This document shows positions 44,148 through 53,540 of a DNA stretch of 64,000 nucleotides, piece by piece. Position numbers and translations under genes: made by a program. Each line of letters begins with the position of its first letter. Position 1 is the first letter of the stretch. The stretch comes from Rhizorhabdus sp049889055 (GTDB lineage: Bacteria > Pseudomonadota > Alphaproteobacteria > Sphingomonadales > Sphingomonadaceae), in contig NZ_JBLTWO010000001.1 in the NCBI RefSeq assembly GCF_049889055.1, forward strand, positions 806,001 to 870,000, read 5' to 3'. The notes under the pieces were generated by a model. It saw only the letters and a list, made by a program, of their open reading frames with translations, was not told the DNA's origin and did not search any database.

Positions 44148-45473
44148 TTGCCTCTTCTACGCGAACGCCTCGACCGCCATTTTCAGCTGACGGAGCGCGG
44201 CACGACCGTCCGCACCGAGATATTGGCAGGTGCGACGACCTTCCTGACCATGGCCTATATCATCCTGGTCAACCCGGCGATCCTGGGTCAGGCGGGGATG
44301 CCGGTGGCTGCCGTCGCTGCCGCGACCTGCCTGGCGGCGGCCTTCGCCAGCGTGCTGATGGGGCTGGTCGCTAACGTCCCGCTCGCGCTCGCCCCCGGCA
44401 TGGGGCTCAACGCCTATTTCAGCTTCACCGTCGTTCAGGGCATGGGCATCCCCTGGCCGGTGGCGCTGGCCTGCGTCTTCCTGTCGGGGGTCGTCTTCCT
44501 GCTGCTGACACTCGGCGGCATCCGACAGCTGATCATCGAGGCGATCCCGCTCCACCTGTTCGCGGCGGTCGGCGGGGGCATCGGCCTGTTCATTGGCTTC
44601 ATCGGGCTGAAAAATGCCGGCATCGTGGTTTCGAGCCCGGCGACGTCGGTCACGCTCGGCAAGCTGACCGAGCCCGGCGCGGCGCTAGCGCTGTTCGGCC
44701 TGCTGCTGATCGCAGCCCTCACCCTGTGGCGCGTCCGGGGCGCGATGCTGATCGGGATCGTCGTCACCACCCTGGCGGGCTGGGCGATCGGTGTGGTCAG
44801 CTTCGCCCCCCAGCCCTATGATCTCGGCGCGATCGGGGACACCGCCTTCAAGCTCGACTTGCCCGGCCTGTTCGGCGGCCATGGGCTGGGCCTGCTCGAG
44901 ATCGTCTTCGTCTTCCTGTTCGTCGACCTGTTCGACAATGTCGGAACACTGGTCGCCGTCACCCGCCGCGCCGGGCTGATCGGCGCGGACGGCCGCATCC
45001 CCCGGCTCAACCGCATCCTGCTCGCTGACGCGACCGCGACGATGGTCGGGTCGGTCGCGGGCACCAGCACCGTCACCTCCTATGTCGAAAGCGCCGCCGG
45101 GGTTCAGGCGGGCGGGCGGACCGGGCTGACGGCGGTCGTCACCGGCCTGCTGTTCCTCCTGGCGATGCTCGCGGCGCCCTATGCGCAGCTGATTCCGCTG
45201 GCGGCGACCGCCCCCGCGCTGATCCTGGTCGGCGCGCTGATGATGGCGCCGCTGGCGGAGGTGCCCTGGGACGAACCCGACATCGCCATTCCTGCCTTTC
45301 TGACTCTCGTCATGATCCCCTTGAGCTTCTCGATCGCCAATGGCCTCGCCTTCGGCATCACCGCCCATGCGCTGATGAAGATGCTGAAGGGCGAGGCCCG
45401 CACTCGCGACTGGCTGCTGTTCCTGCTCGCCGGACTGTTCGTGATCCGCTTCATCTGGCTGGCGGCGGGCTGA
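44148..45473 (+). CDS. NCS2-family purine permease (AzgA-like)
   Basis: A 441-residue, about 12-helix permease. TTFLTMAYIILVNPAILGQ, LALAPGMGLNAYFSFTVV and FVFLFVDLFDNVGTLVAVTR are the AzgA/PbuG adenine-guanine-hypoxanthine permease signatures, with GTSTVTSYVESAAGV following. The start is TTG 44148 with GGGGGA upstream; no suitable ATG occurs in the frame. It heads a three-gene unit with adenine deaminase (22-nt gap) and a purine phosphoribosyltransferase, so it imports purine bases for salvage. Confidence 0.9.
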   Translation: MPLLRERLDRHFQLTERGTTVRTEILAGATTFLTMAYIILVNPAILGQAGMPVAAVAAATCLAAAFASVLMGLVANVPLALAPGMGLNAYFSFTVVQGMGIPWPVALACVFLSGVVFLLLTLGGIRQLIIEAIPLHLFAAVGGGIGLFIGFIGLKNAGIVVSSPATSVTLGKLTEPGAALALFGLLLIAALTLWRVRGAMLIGIVVTTLAGWAIGVVSFAPQPYDLGAIGDTAFKLDLPGLFGGHGLGLLEIVFVFLFVDLFDNVGTLVAVTRRAGLIGADGRIPRLNRILLADATATMVGSVAGTSTVTSYVESAAGVQAGGRTGLTAVVTGLLFLLAMLAAPYAQLIPLAATAPALILVGALMMAPLAEVPWDEPDIAIPAFLTLVMIPLSFSIANGLAFGITAHALMKMLKGEARTRDWLLFLLAGLFVIRFIWLAAG

Positions 45474-45495
45474 TCATCGTGTACTGCTGTCGCCC

Positions 45496-46512
45496 ATGAC
45501 CGATCTCGACTCCTTCGTGACGGGCCTGCCCAAGGCCGAACTCCATCTGCACATCGAGGGCAGCCTGGAGCCCGAGCAGATGTTCGAACTGGCGCGGCGC
45601 AACCGCATCGCCATCCCGTTCAGGAGCGTGGAGGAGCTGCGCGGCGCCTACAGCTTCTCGCGCCTGCAGGATTTTCTCGACATCTATTATCAGGGCGCCG
45701 ACGTGCTGCGCACCGAAGAGGATTTCCGCGACCTCGCCCTCGCCTATTTCGACCGCGCGGCGGCCGACAATGTCCGCCATGCCGAGATCTTCTTCGATCC
45801 GCAGACCCACACCGATCGCGGCATTCCCTTCGGCGTCGTCGCCGATGGCCTGCTCGCCGCCATGGAAGAGGCCGAGCGCCGCCACGGGGTGACCAGCAAG
45901 CTCATCCTCTGCTTCCTGCGCCATCTGGACGAGGAAGCCGCACTGGCAACGCTCGCTGCTGCCGATCCCTGGCTGGGCCGCATCGTGGGCGTGGGGCTGG
46001 ATTCGTCCGAAGTCGGCCATCCGCCGTCGAAGTTCGCGCGCGTGTTCGCCCGCGCCGGGGAGATGGGGCTGCTCCGCGTCGCCCATGCCGGCGAGGAAGG
46101 CCCGCCGACCTATGTCCATGAGGCGCTCGACATGCTCCATGTCGACCGGCTCGACCATGGCAATCGCGCGCTGGAGGATGCCGATCTGGTGACCCGGCTC
46201 GCGCGGTCGGCGATGACGCTGACGGTCTGCCCGCTGTCGAACCTCAAGCTGTGCGTGGTCGACGACATCGCCGCCCATCCGGTCGAGGCGATGCTCCGCC
46301 TGGGCATCAGGGCCACGATCAACTCGGACGATCCGGCCTATTTCGGCGGCTATGTGAACGATAATTATCGCGCGCTGATCCCCGCCGGCCGGCTGGATGC
46401 GCGCGACTTCGCGACACTTGCCCGCAACAGCTTCCTGGGGTCGTTCCTCGACGACGGCGCGATCACGCGCCACCTCGCCGAACTCGACGCCTATATCGCC
46501 ACCGCCCATTGA
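45496..46512 (+). CDS. adenine deaminase (adenosine deaminase superfamily)
   Basis: A 338-residue metal-dependent deaminase. His17 and His19 in ELHLHIEGS, His197 and Glu200 in AHAGEEGPP, DHGNRAL and INSDDPAYFGGY supply the zinc site and catalytic residues. The IEGSLEPEQMFELARRN start and AEIFFDPQTHTDRG belong to the Aah1-type adenine deaminase branch rather than the nucleoside branch. It converts adenine to hypoxanthine. It sits between a purine permease and a phosphoribosyltransferase, giving a complete adenine salvage path. Confidence 0.88.
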   Translation: MTDLDSFVTGLPKAELHLHIEGSLEPEQMFELARRNRIAIPFRSVEELRGAYSFSRLQDFLDIYYQGADVLRTEEDFRDLALAYFDRAAADNVRHAEIFFDPQTHTDRGIPFGVVADGLLAAMEEAERRHGVTSKLILCFLRHLDEEAALATLAAADPWLGRIVGVGLDSSEVGHPPSKFARVFARAGEMGLLRVAHAGEEGPPTYVHEALDMLHVDRLDHGNRALEDADLVTRLARSAMTLTVCPLSNLKLCVVDDIAAHPVEAMLRLGIRATINSDDPAYFGGYVNDNYRALIPAGRLDARDFATLARNSFLGSFLDDGAITRHLAELDAYIATAH

Positions 46513-46525
46513 TCCGAGGACGCCG

Positions 46526-47038
46526 ATGCCGACCCTGACTCCCGTCGACCAGCCCGAGTTTCTGACTGCGGTCCATTATGTCGCAGCACGGATCCGCGAG
46601 AGCGGCTGGCAGCCCGACTTCATCATCGGTGTCGGGCGCGGCGGTCTGACCCCGGCGGTCTATCTGAGCCATGCCACCGGCATCTCCATGCTGTCGGTCG
46701 ACCACAGCTCGCAGCTGCCCGATTTCTCCGCCGAACTGCTGGTCACGCTGGCGGCGCGCAGCGCGACCGACCGGCTGCTGTTCGTCGATGATATCAACGA
46801 CAGCGGGTCGACCATCACCCATATCCGCGAGGCCCTGACGGCGGCGGGCGGTACGCTCGACAATGTCCGCTTCGCGACGCTGATCGACAATGTCGTTTCG
46901 ACCGAGCGGGTCGACTATCGCTTCCGCACGATCGACCGCACCGTCAACAAGGACTGGTTCGTCTTTCCCTGGGAGCAGATGTCCCCGGTCGACAAGGTGC
47001 TCGAGGATTCCGAGGTCGTGCCCCAGCGGCTGGCCTGA
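46526..47038 (+). CDS. purine phosphoribosyltransferase
   Basis: A 170-residue PRTase. The PRPP loop is LLFVDDINDSGSTITHI, GVGRGGLTPAVYLSHAT carries the pyrophosphate loop, and the C-terminal DKDW-type segment reads NKDWFVFPWEQ, as in xanthine/hypoxanthine-guanine PRTases. It should convert the hypoxanthine or guanine produced or imported by the upstream genes to nucleotide. ATG 46526 lies 13 nt after the deaminase stop. The convergent ABC-F gene ends 6 nt after its stop. Confidence 0.88.
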   Translation: MPTLTPVDQPEFLTAVHYVAARIRESGWQPDFIIGVGRGGLTPAVYLSHATGISMLSVDHSSQLPDFSAELLVTLAARSATDRLLFVDDINDSGSTITHIREALTAAGGTLDNVRFATLIDNVVSTERVDYRFRTIDRTVNKDWFVFPWEQMSPVDKVLEDSEVVPQRLA

Positions 47039-47044
47039 TCGCGC

Positions 47045-48646
47045 TCAGCCGGGATCGATCGTCCCGGCGGGAAGATGCAGGCGGCGCCCGATCCCGATCG
47101 CGTCGAGAAAGGCCTCGTCATGGCTGACGACGAGGAGCGCCCCGTCATAGGCGGAGAGCCCCGCCTCCACCGCCTCGATCGCCTCCAGATCGAGATGGTT
47201 GGTCGGCTCGTCGAGTAGCAGTAGCGGTGGAGGGTTCTCCCCGCCCAGCACGCAGGCCAGCCCGGCCCGAAGCATCTGCCCGCCGCTGAGTGTCCCCACC
47301 ACCTGATCCGCCGCCTCGGCACGGAAGCGGAAGCGGGCGAGTGCCGCGCGGCAGGCGTTCCGGGTGGCGCCCGGATGGCGCACAGCAAAGTTGTCCGCGA
47401 TCGAGAGAGAGCGATCGAGCAGCGACACCTGCTGATCGAGCATCACCGCTCCGAGCGGACATCGCACCGTTCCGCCCAGCCGCGGCAGATGGCCGGCGAT
47501 AGTGGCAAGCAGCGTGCTCTTGCCGGATCCATTGGGCCCGACGATCGCGACGCGCTCCGGGCCGCGCACCACAAGATCCAGAGGCGCTGCGAGCGGCTTT
47601 GCCAGATCGTGCCCGAACAGCAGCCCGTCGAGGACGAGAACGACCCGGTCGGAGGCGAGCCCGGTCGAGGGCATCGTGACGCGGATCGGCTCGATGATCT
47701 CCAGCCGCGCGCGCGCCGCTGAAACCGCCGCGCCGGCCTCTGCGCGCATCCGCTCAGCATTGCGCTGGTGCGCGCACCCGCTCTCCTCGGCCTGCTGCCG
47801 CCGCTTGCCGAGGAGGATCTTCGGCATATCGCCCCGCCCCGCCTTGCGCCGGCCACCCGCATCGCGCCGCGCCAGCCGCTCGCTGGCGATCTGCGCCTTG
47901 CGTCCGACCTCGTCGGCGCGCCGCTCGGCGGTCGCGACATCGTGGCGGACAGCCTCCAGCTCAGCGCTCTTCTGCGCCCGATAGTCGGCCCAGTTGCCCC
48001 CATAGCGGACCGCACCGAGCGTCGACAGTTCGACAATGGCCTGCATATGGTCGAGCAGTTCGCGGTCGTGGCTGACGACGATCGCGCCATTTCGCCAACG
48101 CATCAGAAGGTCGATCACAGCCTGCCGCCCCTCACGGTCGAGATTGTTGGTCGGCTCGTCGAACAGCAGGAAATCGGGGGCGTCGAAGGCGGCTGCTGCG
48201 AGCGCCGCCCGCGTGCGCTGCCCGCCGGACAGCGACGCCAGCGGCGTATCGGGCGGGACCGGCACGCCCATTTCGGCCAGCGCCTCCTCCAGCCGCGCTT
48301 CGAGCGTCCAGTCCGCCTCGGCCATCTCGTCGACGGAGGCGTCGCCGGCCAGGGCACGCGCGAGCAGGGCCAGCGCCTCCCGCCGCCCGAACAGATCGGC
48401 GACGGTGAGGCCGGGCGGGGGTTCGACGAGCTGGCGCAGCACGGCGATGCTGCCATCGACGATGACCTTGCCCGAGCGGGGCGCGATCTCGCCCGCGATC
48501 AGCCGCAGCAGGGTCGATTTGCCGACGCCGTTGCGGCCGACAAGGCCACAGCACTCACGCCCGAAATGGAGATCGAGATCGTCGAAAAGGGCCCGCCCTT
48601 CAGGGGTGAACCAGGACAGCCGGGAGAGATGGATCGAAGGAGACAT
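47045..48646 (-). CDS. ABC-F family ATPase
   Basis: A 533-residue soluble protein of two ABC domains without membrane segments. Walker A motifs are GRNGVGKSTLL and GPNGSGKSTLL, signature loops LSGGQRTRAA and LSGGQMLRAG, Walker B/Asp-Glu FLLFDEPTNNLD and LLLDEPTNHLD. The linker between domains (about 225-310) is long, charged and Ala/Arg-rich (RLARRDAGGRRKAGRGDMPK), typical of the ABC-F ribosome-interaction motif. ABC-F proteins act on the ribosome in translation or antibiotic protection. Which subgroup cannot be decided here. Confidence 0.92.
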   Translation of the reverse strand: MSPSIHLSRLSWFTPEGRALFDDLDLHFGRECCGLVGRNGVGKSTLLRLIAGEIAPRSGKVIVDGSIAVLRQLVEPPPGLTVADLFGRREALALLARALAGDASVDEMAEADWTLEARLEEALAEMGVPVPPDTPLASLSGGQRTRAALAAAAFDAPDFLLFDEPTNNLDREGRQAVIDLLMRWRNGAIVVSHDRELLDHMQAIVELSTLGAVRYGGNWADYRAQKSAELEAVRHDVATAERRADEVGRKAQIASERLARRDAGGRRKAGRGDMPKILLGKRRQQAEESGCAHQRNAERMRAEAGAAVSAARARLEIIEPIRVTMPSTGLASDRVVLVLDGLLFGHDLAKPLAAPLDLVVRGPERVAIVGPNGSGKSTLLATIAGHLPRLGGTVRCPLGAVMLDQQVSLLDRSLSIADNFAVRHPGATRNACRAALARFRFRAEAADQVVGTLSGGQMLRAGLACVLGGENPPPLLLLDEPTNHLDLEAIEAVEAGLSAYDGALLVVSHDEAFLDAIGIGRRLHLPAGTIDPG

Positions 48647-48830
48647 GAGGAACGGCCTTGCTGACGAAGCTTATGGGCTTTGCTGTCAGGGGGAGGTTCA
48701 TCGGATCGATCCTTCGCAGGCCGTCGGCACTGCGCCGACCCGCCACATATAGGCCCGACACCCTGTTCCGCCAAATTCGCCGCAGCTCGCGGGTTCAAAT
48801 GCGCGCGGACATCTGGTCTACAATGCTGTC

Positions 48831-49508
48831 ATGACGATGATCCGATTCGCCCTTTCCGCCCTGCTCTGTCTGTCGGCCATGCCGGCCGTCGCGCAGGATG
48901 CTCCCGCCGCTGCGCCCGCCCCGGCCGCCGCACCCGCGCCGGCCCCAGCGCCCAAGCCGGCGACGGTGCAGGTCAGCATCCTCACCAGCGAAGGGCCGAT
49001 CCTGCTCGAACTGGAGAAGGAGCGCGCCCCGATCACGACCAACAATTTCCTGCGCTATGTGGACAGCAAGCGGTTCGACGCTTCGACCTTCTACCGCGCG
49101 GTCGCGGTGCCCGGCGCACCCGAACTCGGCCTCGTCCAGGGCGGAATCAAGTTCGACCCGAAGAAGGTCTTCCCGACGATCGCGCATGAGCCGACGACCA
49201 AGACCGGGCTCAAGCATGTCGACGGTACCATCTCGATGGGCCGCAACGCGCCGGGCACGGCGGCGGGCGACTTCTTCATCGTCGTCGGCGACATGAGCTA
49301 TATGGACGCCAACCCCTCGGCGCCCGGCGACAATGTCGGCTATGCCGCCTTCGGCCATGTCGTCCAGGGCATGGAGGTGGTGAAGAAGATCCTCGCCGCC
49401 CCGCGCAGCCCGACGCTCGGCGAAGGGGTGATGAAGGGGCAGATGCTCGCCCCCGCGATCAAGATCATCAGCGTCCGGCGCGTCGCCGCCCCGCCCAAGG
49501 CACCCTGA
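48831..49508 (+). CDS. exported cyclophilin-type peptidyl-prolyl isomerase
   Basis: A 225-residue protein with a signal peptide ending near AVAQD, then an Ala-Pro repeat linker (AAAPAPAAAPAPAPAPKP, residues 26-43) and a cyclophilin domain: FDASTFYRAVAVPG, LVQGGI, GTISMGRNAPGTAAGDFFIV and YAAFGHVVQGMEVV. It catalyses proline isomerisation during periplasmic protein folding. Some canonical active-site residues are changed (for example FYRAVAV in place of FHRVIPG), which is common in short bacterial forms. ATG 48834 (MIRFAL) is an alternative start. Confidence 0.9.
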   Translation: MTMIRFALSALLCLSAMPAVAQDAPAAAPAPAAAPAPAPAPKPATVQVSILTSEGPILLELEKERAPITTNNFLRYVDSKRFDASTFYRAVAVPGAPELGLVQGGIKFDPKKVFPTIAHEPTTKTGLKHVDGTISMGRNAPGTAAGDFFIVVGDMSYMDANPSAPGDNVGYAAFGHVVQGMEVVKKILAAPRSPTLGEGVMKGQMLAPAIKIISVRRVAAPPKAP

Positions 49509-49512
49509 TCGC

Positions 49513-51024
49513 TCAGCCGGCGAGCAGGTCGCGATGCTCCTCGCGGAGCAGCGCCTTCTGCACCTTGCCCATCGCATTCTTCGGCAGCGCATCGACGAAC
49601 AGGATCGCGCGCGGCTGCTTGTAGCGGGCGAGCCGATCGGCAAGCCCGGCGCGGATCGCCTCGGCATCGGCGAAACCCTTGTCGCGCGGCACGACGACGG
49701 CGACCGGCGCCTCGCCCAGCTCGCGGTGGGGCACGGCGATCACCGCCGATTCATGAACCTGCGGCAGCTCGTCGAGCGCGGTTTCGACCTCGGCCGGATA
49801 GACATTGTAGCCGCCAGAAATGATCAGATCCTTGGCGCGCCCGACGAGCGTGACATAGCCGCGTTCGTCGATGAAGCCGAGGTCGCCCGAGATGAAATGG
49901 CCGTCGCGAAACTCGGCAGCGGTCTTTTCCGGCATTCGCCAATAGCCCTTGAACACGTTCGGCCCGGCGATCTCGACCACCCCGACCTCGCCGACCGGCA
50001 GCGCTGCGCCCGTGTCGGGATCGGCGATGCGGATCGACACCCCCGGGAGCGGCAGGCCTACGGTGCCCGCGATCCGCTCGCCGTCATAGGGGTTCGAGAT
50101 GTTCATGTTGGTCTCGGTCATGCCATAGCGTTCGAGGATCGCATGGCCGGTGCGCTCGCGGAACTCGCGGTGGATATCCGCCGACAGTGGCGCCGAGCCC
50201 GAGACTAACAGCCGCATGTGGCGAGTCAGGGCCCGGTCGAAGCGAGGATCGTCGAGCAGCCTTATGTAGAAGGTCGGCACCCCCATCATCGTCGTTGCCG
50301 AAGGCAGCCGGGCGATGACTTCACCCGCATCGAAGCGCGGCAGGAAGATCATCGAGGCCCCGGCGGCGAGGACGATGTTGGTCGCGACGAACAGCCCGTG
50401 CGTGTGGAAGATCGGCAGCGCGTGGAGCAGCACGTCTTCGGCGGTGAAGCGCCACTCCTCACGCAGCATGAAGGCGTTGGAGCCGAGATTGTCGTGACTC
50501 AGCATCGCGCCCTTGGACCGGCCGGTCGTGCCCGAGGTGTAGAGGATCGCGGCGAGATCGTCGTCCTCGCGGGGCACATCTTCGAAAGTCGTCGCGTCGG
50601 CGTCTGCCAGACCCGACAGACTGCCCTCGCGTCCGGGCCCCAGCGTTTCGACCCACGGCACGCCGACGTCGCGGGCCAAGGCCTCGGCCGCCTCGCGCAT
50701 GGCCGGATCGCAGACGAACAGCGCGGGTCCGGCGTCACGGAGGAAATGGTCGAGTTCGCCGGCGGTATAGGCGGTGTTGAGCGGCAGGAAGACCGCCCCC
50801 GCCCGCAGCGCGCCCAGATAGAGCATCAGCATGTCGACGCTCTTTTCGGCCTGCACCGCGACCCGATCTCCGATGCCGACGCCGCAGGACCGCAGGACGT
50901 TGGCGAAGGCGGCCGATCGCTTTTCCAGATCGCCATAGGTGACGGTCGCGCCGTCGACGAGGTGAAGGAAGGGTGTGGACGGAGCGGGAAAGCCTGCAGC
51001 GAGGCGCGCGTAGAGATTGCTCAT
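49513..51024 (-). CDS. matB: malonyl-CoA synthetase (MatB-like, ANL superfamily)
   Basis: A 503-residue acyl-CoA synthetase very close in pattern to rhizobial MatB. The phosphate loop is LYTSGTTGRSKGAMLSHDNL, followed by LPIFHTHGLFVATN, ILERYGMTETNMNISNPYDG (the MatB-specific segment), FKGYWRMPEKTAAEF, SGGYNVYPAEVE and the catalytic Lys in LPKNAMGKVQK. MatB activates malonate with ATP and CoA. It lies 11 nt downstream of the flippase gene and so appears co-transcribed with glycosyltransferase and flippase, an unusual setting for malonate assimilation. Confidence 0.9.
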   Translation of the reverse strand: MSNLYARLAAGFPAPSTPFLHLVDGATVTYGDLEKRSAAFANVLRSCGVGIGDRVAVQAEKSVDMLMLYLGALRAGAVFLPLNTAYTAGELDHFLRDAGPALFVCDPAMREAAEALARDVGVPWVETLGPGREGSLSGLADADATTFEDVPREDDDLAAILYTSGTTGRSKGAMLSHDNLGSNAFMLREEWRFTAEDVLLHALPIFHTHGLFVATNIVLAAGASMIFLPRFDAGEVIARLPSATTMMGVPTFYIRLLDDPRFDRALTRHMRLLVSGSAPLSADIHREFRERTGHAILERYGMTETNMNISNPYDGERIAGTVGLPLPGVSIRIADPDTGAALPVGEVGVVEIAGPNVFKGYWRMPEKTAAEFRDGHFISGDLGFIDERGYVTLVGRAKDLIISGGYNVYPAEVETALDELPQVHESAVIAVPHRELGEAPVAVVVPRDKGFADAEAIRAGLADRLARYKQPRAILFVDALPKNAMGKVQKALLREEHRDLLAG

Positions 51025-51035
51025 GGAGACGCTCT

Positions 51036-52358
51036 TTAGGCGCTAACGGTGCGCGGTGCAGCCCCCCGCGATGCCGCCCGGCCCAGCAGGAATCGCATCA
51101 GCAGCGACGCTGCAACCGTCGCCCCGGCCGCGCCAATCGGCCCGGCGAGATGGAGTCCGACGAAAAGCAGCGCAGCGAACAGCAGCGCCCCGAGCAAGCG
51201 GATGTGCAGCACTCTGCCCGCCTCCCCCCGCGCCACCAGCAACGGTTCGAGCGTGAACCCCGACAGGTCGACGGCCACGCCGAACGCGAGCAGCGCGAGC
51301 ATCCACCGGGCAAAGGCAAACTCCTCTCCTGCCAGCAACCGGATCAATAGCGGGCCGCACAGCGTGCCGAGCAGCAGCGCCAGCACACCGAGCAACAGCC
51401 CCAGCCATGCCACGCGGGAGCCGACCAGATCGAAGGTCGCGCGGTCCGCATGCGCGTGCAGCCGGGCCAGTTCGGGATAGACGATGCGCGCGGCGATCTG
51501 GATCGGGCGGGCCAGTGCGCGCGCGATCTTGGCCGCGATGCGGAAGCCCCCGGCGGCGGTCGCACCCGCCATGCCCCCCACCGCCAACGTCGCCAGTTGC
51601 TCGGACAGGAGCCCGATCGTCCCCGCCGCATTGGTCGTCAGCATGAAATGCCAGATCCCGGGATTTTCGGTGCGGCTCCGCGACAGGCTTTCCCGCGACG
51701 GCCGGATCGGCAGGTCGGTGCAGAGCAGCGCAAGGCTCCAGGTCGCTAGGTGCTGGAGCAGCGCCGCAGCCGCCCAGGCGACCAGGAATTGTTCGACCCC
51801 GCCGCCCCGGAACCAGACGAGCCCCGCCCCGGCCAGGCGCACCAGCGGCCCCACCGCCTGGGCATAGGCGATCAGGTCGAAGCGATCGACCAGCCGCAGC
51901 ATGCCGGTCGGGGTCGCGCCGATCGACAGCAGCAGGGCGACACCGAACCAGGCTGCACGCCCCTGCTCATGATCCGCCCAGCCGAGGAAGGAGGCGACCA
52001 GCGGCACTGCGAGCAGCGCAACGGCAGCCCCCAGCAGCGCCCCGGCCATGTCGAGTACCATGGTGAAAGCGAGCAGGCGCCCCAGCCGGTCGCGGGCAAC
52101 GGCGGCAATGTGGAGCGTCCCGTAGCGGATCACCGTCTGCCAGGACTGGAGTTGCGCGACATTGGCGATCGCCTGCCCATAAGCGAGTATGAGCGAGAAT
52201 TCGCCGAAGCCGGCCGGACCCAGCGCGCGGGCGGCGATCCCGAGATAGGCGATGCTGGCCACCGCCTGGAATCCGCGTCCGCCGAGCAGCCAGGCGAGGT
52301 TGCGCCCCATGCGCGAGAAGATGGCGGGGCCGGACGGTGCCGTCTTGGCGAGCGTCAT
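51036..52358 (-). CDS. Wzx-type oligosaccharide flippase
   Basis: A 440-residue membrane protein with about 12 hydrophobic helices and the MATE/MOP-superfamily N-terminus (LLGGRGFQAVASIAYLGIAA, ALGPAGFGEFSLILAYGQAI). Such Wzx-like proteins move lipid-linked glycans across the inner membrane. Its start overlaps the stop of the upstream glycosyltransferase by 4 nt. Together with the glycosyltransferase it indicates a surface or secreted glycan. No Wzy polymerase or Wzz is visible in the window. Confidence 0.85.
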   Translation of the reverse strand: MTLAKTAPSGPAIFSRMGRNLAWLLGGRGFQAVASIAYLGIAARALGPAGFGEFSLILAYGQAIANVAQLQSWQTVIRYGTLHIAAVARDRLGRLLAFTMVLDMAGALLGAAVALLAVPLVASFLGWADHEQGRAAWFGVALLLSIGATPTGMLRLVDRFDLIAYAQAVGPLVRLAGAGLVWFRGGGVEQFLVAWAAAALLQHLATWSLALLCTDLPIRPSRESLSRSRTENPGIWHFMLTTNAAGTIGLLSEQLATLAVGGMAGATAAGGFRIAAKIARALARPIQIAARIVYPELARLHAHADRATFDLVGSRVAWLGLLLGVLALLLGTLCGPLLIRLLAGEEFAFARWMLALLAFGVAVDLSGFTLEPLLVARGEAGRVLHIRLLGALLFAALLFVGLHLAGPIGAAGATVAASLLMRFLLGRAASRGAAPRTVSA

Positions 52359-53479
52359 GCAGCGTGGCGGAAGCCGTCGCGGCGGCGCGCCATCACCTCC
52401 TGCGCCAGACGCAGATAGGTGGGGGACGGGAGACCGAAGTCGCGTGCCCGGTTCCCGGGCCGGACGGCGTCGCCCGACAACTGGCGCGCGATCGCTGCAG
52501 CCAGTTCCTCCGGATCCTCACCCCCGACGAGCAGCCCGTGTCGTCCTTCGCCGAGCACGACGGCAGCATCGCCGGCCTTGCGGCTCGCGATCACCGGGGT
52601 ACCGACCGCCATCGCCTCGAGCAGGGCGAGCGAAGACCCCTCCCAGCGCGAGGGCAGCACGAACAGCGCCGCCCGCGACGCCCATGCGAAGACATTGGTG
52701 GTCTCGCCCGCGAGCAGGAAATCCTCTCCCAGCCCGGCAGCCAGGGCCCGCGCTTCGAGATCGGCCCGCTCCTCCGCGCTGCCACCGCCGACGATGGCCA
52801 GCCGCAGTCGGCGCGAGCGGCGGGCGACGGCGACCGCATCGACGAGCAGCGGGAAATTCTTCTGCGGCCGCAGCCGTCCGATGCCGAGGACGACTGGCAC
52901 CTCCTCCTCGAACCAGCCATGCGGCGCGGGCACCGCCGCCATGTCCAGCGCATGATCGACGTCGACCCCGCTCGCCACCGTCACCGCGTGGCCGCTCTCG
53001 ACCGCGCGCCCCAGCACCGGAACCTGGCCCAGCGCAGCACCGACCAGCGCGATGCGGTCGGCATCGTCGACCAGCCGCTGCATCCAGTGCATCCGCAAAG
53101 CCCCGCGCAGACCGTCGCCCCGGCGCACCTCGTTGCTGATGCGATAGATTCGGCGGATATGGTCGATGCCGCGACAGGCGAGATGCGGCGTCGCATGGCC
53201 GAGATTGCCCATCGACAGCAGCACGCCGCCCGGCTGTTCGCGCAGCCAGCGTCGCAGCGGAAAGGCGGCGGTGACGCGCGAGGCCGCCGGGCTCGGCGCC
53301 GGCTTCATCACGGCCACCCGATAGCGCCCGATGTCGGCGGCCTCGCGAAAAAAGCCTTCCGCATGCCCCGCCACCAGCGTCGTCGGATGGTGGTCGACGC
53401 AATGATCGGCGAGCATCAGCGCATCGCGGACCACCCCGCTCGACCGGAAATCGTGAATATAGATGTAGATATGATCCAT
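52355..53479 (-). CDS. GT4-family glycosyltransferase
   Basis: A 374-residue GT-B fold enzyme. The C-terminal half carries VVLGIGRLRPQKNFPLLVDA, LAIVGGGSAEERADLEA and SRWEGSSLALLEAMAVGTPV, which has the E-x7-E donor-site motif of GT4 enzymes. It transfers a nucleotide-activated sugar; donor and acceptor are unknown. It is first in the minus-strand unit (glycosyltransferase, flippase, matB), divergent from the ATP-grasp genes over 61 nt, so the two sides may share a promoter region. Confidence 0.88.
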   Translation of the reverse strand: MDHIYIYIHDFRSSGVVRDALMLADHCVDHHPTTLVAGHAEGFFREAADIGRYRVAVMKPAPSPAASRVTAAFPLRRWLREQPGGVLLSMGNLGHATPHLACRGIDHIRRIYRISNEVRRGDGLRGALRMHWMQRLVDDADRIALVGAALGQVPVLGRAVESGHAVTVASGVDVDHALDMAAVPAPHGWFEEEVPVVLGIGRLRPQKNFPLLVDAVAVARRSRRLRLAIVGGGSAEERADLEARALAAGLGEDFLLAGETTNVFAWASRAALFVLPSRWEGSSLALLEAMAVGTPVIASRKAGDAAVVLGEGRHGLLVGGEDPEELAAAIARQLSGDAVRPGNRARDFGLPSPTYLRLAQEVMARRRDGFRHAA

Positions 53480-53540
53480 ATGCCTCGGTCCGACCCGAAA
53501 GCGTCATGCTAGCCGACATATATGACGGTCCCGCGAGACG

